Numbered from the stretch's first letter, positions 1 through 5,913 are shown. The stretch is 6,112 nucleotides of DNA from Rhodocyclaceae bacterium UBA6160 (GCA_002422995.1 DIUK01000135.1:26296-32407), one strand, 5' to 3'. Made by a program: numbers and translations. Notes: generated by a model from the letters alone, not told the origin.

Positions 1-677
1 GCGGGCTGGTTTGGCGTTGAGACAGTCGCCTGGGTCAAAAAAATGGCCTGATTCAAATCTTGCGCCGTGTCACCAGCGCCGACTTTTTGCGCGGTTTTTC
101 TGCGCCCGGCGATGTTCACGCGCTGAACAATAAATAGGGCAAGCAACCAAAACAATAACCCGCCCATCGCGCCCAAAAACCCTCGTTGCAGCACATCTTT
201 ACCATGGTGAGCTGCAAGCGCATCTTCCGCCCCCTGTCCGGCGGCGAATAAATGCGCCCCGCCCCAGGCCAGCCGCGGGAAATCGCGCATTTCCTTACCC
301 GGCAAAGGCTCTTTGGCGAACAAATGAGTGGCCAAGGGCGCCGAATAGGTTTTTTCCGGATGCTCACGCAAAGGGGCGAGCAAGGCATCCAGAAGCGAAG
401 TCACCTCCACGGCATAAATGGGCTTGTTGGCTGCCTGACCGGAGACAACCGCCAGCCGGGCCCGATAATGCAGCGAATCGAGGACGCCAATCAGCAAAAA
501 TGCCATCAGGATAGTAAAAGAGACCATCGCCACCTTGTTCGCCACGACCCTCGCCCAGGAAGCGCGCAACGGCGCTTGACGACGCGCCCAGAGCGCCAGC
601 AGAAAAACAGCCGCAAGCAAGGCGAACAACAAGGCATCAGACCACAGCACAACGATTTGAAAAGGCAACAGGTTCAT
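1..677 (-). CDS. ABC transporter permease, YejE/DppC-like, 3'-truncated by window edge
   Basis: Inner-membrane permease subunit of a peptide/nickel-type ABC importer, partner of the permease encoded just upstream (697-1674). I translated it by hand from the minus strand: the frame is open from the ATG at 675-677 to the window edge (225 codons seen, no stop). It begins MNLLPFQIVVLW, with hydrophobic segments at about residues 11-31, 50-68 and 166-184. Residues 69-164 form a soluble, presumably periplasmic loop. This long N-terminal architecture is known from a subset of proteobacterial DppC/YejE-type permeases; ordinary DppC proteins have a short first loop. The core permease domain with the EAA loop lies outside the window, so the family call rests on operon position, topology and the segment after the second helix (LLIGVLDSLHYRAR). 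The gap to the upstream permease stop is 19 bases, with only a weak GAG as ribosome binding site. Residues 198-205 are encoded by one copy of the 24-base repeat described separately. Confidence 0.8.
   Translation of the reverse strand, partial: MNLLPFQIVVLWSDALLFALLAAVFLLALWARRQAPLRASWARVVANKVAMVSFTILMAFLLIGVLDSLHYRARLAVVSGQAANKPIYAVEVTSLLDALLAPLREHPEKTYSAPLATHLFAKEPLPGKEMRDFPRLAWGGAHLFAAGQGAEDALAAHHGKDVLQRGFLGAMGGLLFWLLALFIVQRVNIAGRRKTAQKVGAGDTAQDLNQAIFLTQATVSTPNQP
63..86. repeat. Copy 1 of a 24-base dispersed repeat
   Basis: This segment, inside the YejE-like permease gene, matches 4466-4489 inside lnt at 23 of 24 positions in the same orientation on the plus strand; the only difference is G at 69 versus A at 4472. 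The core CACCAGCGCCGACTTT is identical. The two genes are unrelated and read it on opposite strands (VGAGDT here, SPAPT in lnt), so shared protein ancestry cannot explain the match. Its nature is unknown. Confidence 0.6.
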
Positions 678-696
678 GGAAAACTCGGATTCAAAA

Positions 697-1674
697 TCAT
701 TTCAAGCTCACGCGCGGGTCGGCCAGCGTGTAAGAAATATCCGTTGCCAATAAACCCACGATATACAGCACCGAACCCATGAAAACCATCGCCCGCACAA
801 CAGAAAAATCCTGCGCGTTAATGGCTTCGATGGTGTAGCTGCCCAAACCGGGAATGCCAAAAAAGGATTCAGTCAGCAAACTGCCCATAAACAAGGTCGG
901 GATCATCACTACCACGCCCGTCAAAATCGGGATCATGGCATTGCGCAGCACATGACCAAACAACACGCCTGTTTCAGAGACGCCTTTAGCGCGAGCCGTA
1001 CGCACATAATCCCTGGAAATTTCTTCCAGGAAAATCGTCCGATACCAGCGCGCCGAAGCCCCCAAACCGGCAATCACACCAATCAACACCGGCAGTACCA
1101 AAAACTTCGCCGCAGTGAGCCCTGTTGCATAGCCGGAAATGGGCACCCACTGCCACATTTTGGCCACCAGCCATTGCCCGCCAATGATGTAAAACAAACC
1201 GGAAATCGACATCATGGCCACGCACAGCACCACCCCGGCAAAATCCAGGGCACTGGCACGAAAAAATACCAGCAATAAAGCAAACGCAATCGCCACGCCG
1301 AGTCCCAGAATAAACGTCGGCACGGCAATCGCCAGGCTCGGCATGGCGCGTTGCCTTATTTCATTCGCAATATCCCGGCCATCGTCCGCCCTGCCAAAAT
1401 CGCCCAAAAACATACGCATGGATTTATTGAAAAACACCGTGTCGGTTGCTTTAGCCACCCCGTTTGCCTGCCCATTCCAGAGCAGCGGCTGATCGTAACC
1501 GCGATCCGCCTTCCATTTTTGGATCGCTTCAGGCGTCACACGCTTGGCCCCCAGCTGCATGCGCGCCATGTCGTCCGGGGAATTGACGACAAAGAACAGC
1601 AGGAACGTGAGCAAATTCACGCCCAGCAGGATAGGCACGGCATAGAGCAGACGGCGAATAGTGTAAGCAAGCAT
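697..1674 (-). CDS. ABC transporter permease, OppB/DppB/YejB-like
   Basis: First permease subunit of a peptide/nickel-type (BPD_transp_1) ABC importer in the inner membrane. From the ATG at 1674 it has 325 residues. The N-terminus MLAYTIRRLLYAVPILLGVN is typical of the family: a positively charged stretch, then helix 1 (about 8-30). Further helices lie near 112-137, 144-169, 191-208, 246-269 and 293-311. The cytoplasmic EAA loop that contacts the ATPase is clear at about 217-250 (EEISRDYVRTARAKGVSE, then RNAMIPI). The family-typical end YTLADPRV is present. A GTG at 1692 would add six residues (MYISYA), but the ATG gives the usual family start; neither has a convincing ribosome binding site. 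It is the first gene of its unit, followed 19 bases later by the second permease. No binding-protein or ATPase gene is adjacent upstream, so substrate (dipeptide, oligopeptide, microcin C-like peptide) cannot be assigned. Confidence 0.93.
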   Translation of the reverse strand: MLAYTIRRLLYAVPILLGVNLLTFLLFFVVNSPDDMARMQLGAKRVTPEAIQKWKADRGYDQPLLWNGQANGVAKATDTVFFNKSMRMFLGDFGRADDGRDIANEIRQRAMPSLAIAVPTFILGLGVAIAFALLLVFFRASALDFAGVVLCVAMMSISGLFYIIGGQWLVAKMWQWVPISGYATGLTAAKFLVLPVLIGVIAGLGASARWYRTIFLEEISRDYVRTARAKGVSETGVLFGHVLRNAMIPILTGVVVMIPTLFMGSLLTESFFGIPGLGSYTIEAINAQDFSVVRAMVFMGSVLYIVGLLATDISYTLADPRVSLK

Positions 1675-1827
1675 GGCGTACGAAATATACACTGCGCATA
1701 CTTCGCACGCCCTATGAGCTGCCTCTGCTGCACAGACCCAAACCTTACTCCAGTGATGAACAGGCGATTTACAAGCGTTTTTTGTGCACTTGGCAGAAAT
1801 AGTCTCCCAACCTAGCTATTTCGTGTT

Positions 1828-1833
1828 TATAAT
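1828..1833 (+). promoter_or_regulatory. Probable -10 box of the tRNA-Arg promoter
   Basis: A perfect sigma-70 TATAAT hexamer ends 13 bases before the first base of the tRNA, predicting a start near 1840 and a very short leader. No good -35 hexamer sits at 16-18 bases upstream (the region reads CTCCCAA), so recognition would depend on the perfect -10; a TG lies one base off the extended -10 position. TTGGCA at 1790-1795 is too far away to be its -35. Confidence 0.5.
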
Positions 1834-1846
1834 TCTGACCTCTTTA

Positions 1847-1923
1847 GCGCCCGTAGCTCATCTGGATAGAGTACTTGGCTACGAACCAAGGGGTAGGGAG
1901 TTCGAATCTCTCCGGGCGCACCA
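1847..1923 (+). tRNA. tRNA-Arg (anticodon ACG)
   Basis: Complete 77-base cloverleaf. The acceptor stem is GCGCCCG (1847-1853) with CGGGCGC (1913-1919), discriminator A1920 and genomically encoded CCA (1921-1923). The D stem is GCTC/GAGT with a 9-base loop containing GG. The anticodon stem is CTTGG/CCAAG (1874-1878, 1886-1890) with loop CTACGAA; the anticodon ACG is at 1881-1883. The variable region is GGGTA. The T stem is GGGAG/CTCTC with one G-T pair and loop TTCGAAT. A34 is expected to be converted to inosine by TadA, so that the tRNA reads CGU, CGC and CGA. It stands alone with its own likely promoter, between the divergent permease operon and the phoH cluster. Confidence 0.98.
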
Positions 1924-1936
1924 CTTTTCACAGAGC

Positions 1937-1960
1937 ATGTTCTTCATATTGAACATTTTC
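1937..1960 (+). terminator. Possible weak terminator hairpin after tRNA-Arg
   Basis: ATGTTC (1937-1942) and GAACAT (1951-1956) form a perfect 6-base inverted repeat around an 8-base loop, followed by TTTTC. The position, 14 bases after the tRNA, is right for a Rho-independent terminator. The stem is short and AT-rich and the T tract is brief, so it would be inefficient and may be chance. Confidence 0.3.
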
Positions 1961-1993
1961 TGGTTCTCATCAGCAAAGTAGCAGACCTAGCCG

Positions 1994-2013
1994 TCGATCA
2001 GCATCGATCAATA
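1994..2013. repeat. Two 10-base phased TCGATCA direct repeats
   Basis: TCGATCA occurs at 1994-2000 and again at 2004-2010, exactly one helical turn apart, with further TCG starts at 2014 (TCGTCT) and 2025 (TCGATA). It lies between the tRNA and the phoH cluster, where a promoter for the cluster would be expected. It could be a protein-binding site or chance; no known operator is recognised. Confidence 0.3.
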
Positions 2014-2033
2014 TCGTCTCTGTTTCGATATAG

Positions 2034-2141
2034 CGCCAAGCATCTCATCATGCGAAAGTACAGGCTCTGAATACCTCAACACGCCATCTTGCTGTCACAC
2101 TACAGCCGCTCGACAGCCTGCGGCTGCATAACTTATGTGGT
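2034..2141 (+). other. In-frame upstream extension of phoH without a normal start codon
   Basis: The phoH frame stays open for 36 codons upstream of its first canonical start (TTG at 2142), back to a TAG at 2031-2033. The last part reads VTLQPLDSLRLHNLCG, which resembles the start of betaproteobacterial PhoH proteins, so it was probably coding. It contains no ATG, GTG or TTG; only CTG codons are available (for example 2067). An ATG at 2050 is in another frame and stops at 2068-2070 (MRKYRL). One extra base between 2053 and 2057, where there is a short A run, would join that ATG to the phoH frame. See findings. Confidence 0.55.
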
Positions 2142-3032
2142 TTGCGTGACGAAAACCTGCGCCATATTGAAACCAGCTTTAATGTAGCAATTGCCCGCCG
2201 AGGCGGACAATTACACCTCTCTGGCACTACCGACCAGTCTGGCAAAGCCGCTCTGTTTTTGCAGTCTCTCTACACGCTGACTGCGCTGACAAATAGCCCA
2301 CTTTCATTTGCCACCATTCAGCAGCATCTAAAACAGGAAAAACATTCATCAAGCGACAAACAAAATTATTCTGCGACCGAACCTGCAGATCAGGTCGCGA
2401 ATGATGCCCGATATGCAAATCATCGTACAGCCTACCTTGATAACATTCGCACGCATGATGTAACGTTTGGCATAGGGCCTGCAGGCTCTGGCAAGACCTT
2501 TTTAGCCATATCTGCCGCAGTAAACGCTTTGATGCAAAACGAAGTCAAACGAATTGTTTTAGCCAGACCTTCTGCGGAAAAGTTTTGCTGTATCTCCCCC
2601 TATGAATTGTCATGGAAAATAAACCCTGCCTTACGCCGGTTTTACGACACCTTATATGACCTCATCGGGTTTGAAAAAACAAACTCGCTTTGCCGAGAAG
2701 GAAAAATTGAAGTATCCCCCCTGAAATATCTTCGGGGCCGCACCTTCAACCACAGCTTTCTTGTGATCGATCAAGCGCAGAACACCACGCCTCAACAAAT
2801 GAAAACCCTGCTCACGCGGCTTGGCGTAGGTACCAGGGCAGTCATCACCGGGGATACAAGCCAAGTGATGCTCCCCGAGGGAGAACGCTCTGGCCTGATT
2901 GAGGCACGTCAAATCCTGAAAAACATACCCAAACTGGCATTTACTGATTTTTCTGTTGAAGACATTGCTTATCCTGCCGTGGTCTCACACATTGTGAAGA
3001 CCTATAAAAAATATGGCACAACGCTTGCCTGA
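2142..3032 (+). CDS. phoH: PhoH family ATPase, divergent or degenerate
   Basis: PhoH/YbeZ-family P-loop ATPase, a cytosolic RNA-linked NTPase normally encoded next to the endoribonuclease YbeY. From the TTG at 2142 it has 296 residues; the true N-terminus probably lay upstream. Residues 1-60 match the N-terminal domain (HIETSFNVAIARRGGQLHL). The Walker A GPAGSGKT (112-119) is intact, and RGRTFNHSF, QNTTPQQM and GDTSQ (237-241) fit the family. Several key positions do not: Walker B reads VIDQAQ instead of the usual DEAQ (Q211, CAA at 2772-2774); the conserved RPAVEAGE..GFLPGDL segment is RPSAEKFCCISPYEL (142-156); the C-terminal DVVRHPLV is DIAYPAVV (274-281). The gene is slightly more AT-rich than lnt and its 3' end overlaps ybeY by 20 bases, which suggests translational coupling. 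Family membership is firm; ATPase activity is doubtful. It may be decaying, repurposed, or affected by sequencing errors. Confidence 0.88.
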   Translation: MRDENLRHIETSFNVAIARRGGQLHLSGTTDQSGKAALFLQSLYTLTALTNSPLSFATIQQHLKQEKHSSSDKQNYSATEPADQVANDARYANHRTAYLDNIRTHDVTFGIGPAGSGKTFLAISAAVNALMQNEVKRIVLARPSAEKFCCISPYELSWKINPALRRFYDTLYDLIGFEKTNSLCREGKIEVSPLKYLRGRTFNHSFLVIDQAQNTTPQQMKTLLTRLGVGTRAVITGDTSQVMLPEGERSGLIEARQILKNIPKLAFTDFSVEDIAYPAVVSHIVKTYKKYGTTLA

Positions 3033-3474
3033 ATTGCAATTATCGATTCAATACCCAGGCGGCAAAGCCCATACACCCACGCGTACCCAGGTGCGGCGCT
3101 GGGTACGGGCGAGTTGTACAGCTGTTTTTAGCGCCCCTGCACAAATCACTGTTCGTTTTGTAGATGAAATAGAAGGTCGAGACCTGAATCATCATTGGCG
3201 GGCAAAAAACTACGCCACCAATGTGCTGTCTTTCCCCTATCACCATGATGAAGCCTTGTTGTGCGGCGACCTGATTATTTGTTCCGCCGTGGTGTTGCGT
3301 GAAGCAGAAGAACAAAAAAAAACCCTGGATGCCCATTTTGCACACCTGATTGTGCATGGTATGCTTCACCTGCAAAGCTATGATCACGAAACCAATGAGG
3401 CAGATGCCAGGATCATGGAAGCAAAAGAGTATGAAATACTAAATGCACTTGGCTACCCTGACCCTTACGCATAA
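3013..3474 (+). CDS. ybeY: Endoribonuclease YbeY, rRNA maturation factor
   Basis: YbeY (UPF0054) is a zinc-dependent cytosolic endoribonuclease needed for 16S rRNA 3'-end maturation and 70S quality control. The protein has 153 residues, normal for the family. The metal site HGMLHLQSYDH spans 115-125 with ligands H115, H119 and H125. The conserved block LNHHWRAKNYATNVLSFPY (about 58-76) supplies the family arginine (R63), and GDLIICSAVV (85-94) follows. The glycine usually preceding Tyr in the HGxLHLxGYDH signature is serine here (S122); all three histidines are present. The ATG at 3013 lies inside the end of phoH and has no strong ribosome binding site, so coupling to phoH translation is likely. 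The N-terminal LSIQYPG and following residues are weakly conserved, as usual in the family. Confidence 0.96.
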   Translation: MAQRLPELQLSIQYPGGKAHTPTRTQVRRWVRASCTAVFSAPAQITVRFVDEIEGRDLNHHWRAKNYATNVLSFPYHHDEALLCGDLIICSAVVLREAEEQKKTLDAHFAHLIVHGMLHLQSYDHETNEADARIMEAKEYEILNALGYPDPYA

Positions 3475-3519
3475 CCCGGTTTTGATCGTGCCAGCTCCGA
3501 TTAACAACGCTTGACCACC

Positions 3520-4365
3520 ATGGACCCTTCCAGTCGACCTGGCTTTATTGAACGTCTCTCGTCGCTTTTAATGCGCGAACCTGAAGACCGCGAACAACTC
3601 CTGCAACTGTTACACAAGGCTTTTGAGCGTCACCTGATGGACGCTGACGCGCTCTCCATTATCGAGGGTGCGCTCTCTGTTGCGGATATGCCAGTCCGTG
3701 ATGTCATGGTGCCGCGCGCCCAAATGGACGTCGTCCAAATCGACGATCCGCTAGAAAAGATTATCGATCTTGTCGTTGAAACGGCGCATTCCCGCTTTCC
3801 GGTGATCAGTGAAGGCAAAGATAACGTCATCGGCATTTTGCTGGCCAAAGACCTCTTGCGGCATGTCGCTGATAAAGCGTTTGACCTGCGCGACAGCCTG
3901 CGTCCCGCCATATTTATTCCTGAATCCAAACGCCTTAACGTCTTGCTGCGCGAGTTTCGTGCCTCGCGCAATCACATGGCAGTAGTCGTTGATGAATACG
4001 GTGGCGTTGCAGGCATTGTGACCATTGAGGATGTGCTTGAGCAAATCGTTGGCGATATTGAAGACGAATACGACTTTGATGAAACCGAAGGCACCATTGT
4101 GCTGGACAACAACGGTGTTTATCGCGTCAAGGCACTGACTGAAATTGCCGACTTTAACGAAGCCTTCGGCACCCATTACGCAAATGAAGACTTCAGCACC
4201 GTCGGCGGTTTAGTGATTCATCATCTGGGACGCTTGCCCACGCGCAACGAAGTAGTGGATATTAGCGGCATGCGCTTTCAAGTTTTACGCGCAGACAGCC
4301 GCCGTGTGCACACCTTGCTGGTTGATCCGCAACAAGCCTTGCCGCTCACTATTGCTGAAAAATGA
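3520..4365 (+). CDS. corC: CBS-domain protein CorC/YbeX (HlyC/CorC family)
   Basis: Member of the HlyC/CorC family. Genetic work in enterobacteria linked it to CorA-dependent Mg2+/Co2+ efflux, and YbeX has also been tied to ribosome and Mg2+ homeostasis. From the ATG at 3520 it has 281 residues and no membrane segments, so it is the soluble form. The first CBS domain (about 64-120) starts after VRDVMVPRAQM (59-69); the second (about 128-185) contains VDEYGGVAGIVTIEDVLEQI; the C-terminal transporter-associated (CorC_HlyC) domain covers about 195-272 (FSTVGGLV..LGRLP). A TTG at 3511 would add only MTT; I prefer the ATG because MDPSSRPG resembles family starts. Neither start has a clear ribosome binding site. 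The gene follows ybeY by 45 bases and overlaps lnt by ATGA, the usual phoH-ybeY-corC-lnt order. Confidence 0.95.
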   Translation: MDPSSRPGFIERLSSLLMREPEDREQLLQLLHKAFERHLMDADALSIIEGALSVADMPVRDVMVPRAQMDVVQIDDPLEKIIDLVVETAHSRFPVISEGKDNVIGILLAKDLLRHVADKAFDLRDSLRPAIFIPESKRLNVLLREFRASRNHMAVVVDEYGGVAGIVTIEDVLEQIVGDIEDEYDFDETEGTIVLDNNGVYRVKALTEIADFNEAFGTHYANEDFSTVGGLVIHHLGRLPTRNEVVDISGMRFQVLRADSRRVHTLLVDPQQALPLTIAEK

Positions 4366-5885
4366 GCCTTGCTGTTCATGGCTCAGCGTTAATTCAGCGC
4401 CCGGGGTTTTCGTTGCCGCTTGCCTTCGTTTTAGGCATGCTGTGCACACTGGGATTCGCTCCTGTCGCCGTATCACCAGCGCCGACTTTCTCACTGATGG
4501 GTTTATTCATGCTTTTGCAGCATGCGCCTTCTGCATGGCGCGCGGCGCTGCTCGGCTTAACTTGGGGACTGGGTTGCTTTCTCACCGGCGTGTCGTGGAT
4601 TTATGTCAGCCTGCATGACGTTGGCGGCATGGCCATGCCATTGGCGATCACAGCCACGTTTTTGCTCTGTCTGTTACTAGCCATCTACCCCGCCATCGCA
4701 AGCAACCTTTTCTTTCGCGGAAAAGCTCGTCTGGCCGCCAACGCATCCCTTCGGCCCGCCTTGCTTTTTGCAGGCTTATGGACACTGACTGAATGGTTGC
4801 GCGGCACCTTGTTCACCGGCTTTCCATGGCTTGCCGTAGGGTATTCGCAAACCCCACCCAGCCCGCTGGCCGGCTGGGGTGCTGTGCTCGGCGTCTATGG
4901 CTTGAGCGGTTTGGTTGCCTTGATCGCCGGCTTGTTAGCGGTTTTATTCAAAGCGCGCGGCAAATCCATCACCGCCTGGCTCATCATTTTCGGCATTCTC
5001 GTCTTTGGTGCCTTGCTGCGGCACATGGATTGGACACAACCCATCGGCAAGCCACTCACTGTCGCACTTTTACAAGGCAACATAGCGCAAAGCCTGAAAT
5101 GGGAACCGAATCGCCTGGCCATGTCCATCGACACTTACACACGCTTGGCGCAACAACATCCCGCCGACCTGACCATCCTCCCAGAAACCGCACTGCCACT
5201 CATGTTTAACGAGGTACCACTGGCTATTTTGCAGGGCTTCACACGCCACGGCGCTGCGTTGATCGGCGCACCCATTGCCACCCGAACAAATGAATATACC
5301 AATGGCGCCGTCCTGCTACAGCCGACTTTTACCGGAACACCAGGGCAAGTCAGTGCTTATGCCAAGCGACATCTCGTCCCCTTTGGCGAATACGCCCCGC
5401 CCGGCTTTGCATGGTTTTTTCAGCTAGTAAACATCCCCATGTCCAGCTTTACCGCAGGCTCAGCTCGGCAAGCGCCGCTGATCTTGGGCGAGCAAAAAAT
5501 CGCACCCAATATTTGCTATGAAGATTTATTTGGCGAAGAAATTATTCGCGCCTTGCCTGCAGCCACACTGCTGATTAACCTATCCAACACTGCCTGGTTC
5601 GGCGATTCGCTTGCCCAGCCGCAACACCTGCAAATCGCCCAGATGCGCGCCATTGAAACCGGTCGCACCATGCTACGCGCCACAAACACCGGCATGACCG
5701 CAATGATCTCGCCCAAAGGCATTGTCACCGCAGTGCTGCCGCCCTTCACAGCTGCCGCACTCACTGTGAGTGCTCAGGGCTATACCGGCCTCACCCCTTA
5801 TGCACGCTGGGGAAATGTTCTTGCGCTTTTGCTCGCTGGCCTTGCCTGCCTGCCCTCACGGCGGCAATCCGCAAAACCTCAATAA
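4362..5885 (+). CDS. lnt: Apolipoprotein N-acyltransferase Lnt
   Basis: Lnt transfers an acyl chain from a phospholipid to the N-terminal cysteine amine of apolipoproteins, the last step of lipoprotein maturation, at the periplasmic face of the inner membrane. The protein has 507 residues, typical length. Hydrophobic segments lie in the N-terminal 220 residues (about 18-37, 43-55, 62-82, 90-115, 133-147, 173-197, 203-219) and one at the C-terminus (about 483-498). The nitrilase-fold domain spans about 232-470 with the full catalytic triad: E275 in LPETALP, K335 in AKRHLVPFGEYAP and C385 in NICYEDLFGEE. The supporting residues E343 and the WFGDS loop (412-416) are also present. Translation starts within the corC stop (ATGA), so the two are coupled. 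Residues 36-43 are partly encoded by copy 2 of the 24-base repeat, in a loop or helix after FAP; length there matches the family, so nothing appears inserted. Confidence 0.98.
   Translation: MSLAVHGSALIQRPGFSLPLAFVLGMLCTLGFAPVAVSPAPTFSLMGLFMLLQHAPSAWRAALLGLTWGLGCFLTGVSWIYVSLHDVGGMAMPLAITATFLLCLLLAIYPAIASNLFFRGKARLAANASLRPALLFAGLWTLTEWLRGTLFTGFPWLAVGYSQTPPSPLAGWGAVLGVYGLSGLVALIAGLLAVLFKARGKSITAWLIIFGILVFGALLRHMDWTQPIGKPLTVALLQGNIAQSLKWEPNRLAMSIDTYTRLAQQHPADLTILPETALPLMFNEVPLAILQGFTRHGAALIGAPIATRTNEYTNGAVLLQPTFTGTPGQVSAYAKRHLVPFGEYAPPGFAWFFQLVNIPMSSFTAGSARQAPLILGEQKIAPNICYEDLFGEEIIRALPAATLLINLSNTAWFGDSLAQPQHLQIAQMRAIETGRTMLRATNTGMTAMISPKGIVTAVLPPFTAAALTVSAQGYTGLTPYARWGNVLALLLAGLACLPSRRQSAKPQ
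4466..4489. repeat. Copy 2 of a 24-base dispersed repeat
   Basis: Matches 63-86 at 23 of 24 positions (A4472 versus G69). Here it lies within the lnt coding sequence and encodes VAVSPAPT in the N-terminal membrane region. The family usually has bulky hydrophobic or aromatic residues at this point after GFAP, so VSPAPT is an unremarkable length but an unusual composition. Confidence 0.6.
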
Positions 5886-5913
5886 AATCCTCGTCTCATC
5901 CATCTTTATTGCC

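Noticed and set aside
77..86. VGAGDT residues in the permease resembling a PfkB kinase GAGD motif
   Set aside because: It is in a cytoplasmic linker of a membrane permease without any kinase context, and its coding DNA belongs to the 24-base repeat, so the resemblance is incidental.
252..782. Long plus-strand open frame of 176 codons
   Set aside because: It runs antisense to the two permease genes, which have convincing membrane segments and family motifs; its product is Arg/Gln-rich with no recognisable domain, typical of a shadow frame.
1790..1795. TTGGCA as the -35 box for the tRNA promoter
   Set aside because: The spacing to TATAAT at 1828 is 32 bases, far from 16-18; with correct spacing its partner would be TAGCTA at 1813, a poor -10.
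1784..1981. Short plus-strand open frame spanning the tRNA
   Set aside because: It reads straight through the complete tRNA-Arg cloverleaf and gives no family-like protein.
2050..2070. MRKYRL micro-frame as a regulatory upstream peptide
   Set aside because: It has no ribosome binding site and is better explained as the displaced original start of phoH; no attenuator-like codon runs or hairpins follow it.
3751..4176. Minus-strand open frame of 141 codons opposite corC
   Set aside because: It is antisense to the well-conserved second CBS domain of CorC; no independent features.
4793..5209. Plus-strand open frame of 138 codons inside lnt
   Set aside because: It lies in another frame of lnt, which has all catalytic residues in place; the product is His/Arg-rich and unlike any family.
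5886..5913. Possible terminator between lnt and the U32 family gene
   Set aside because: The 28-base gap has no inverted repeat and no T tract after a stem.
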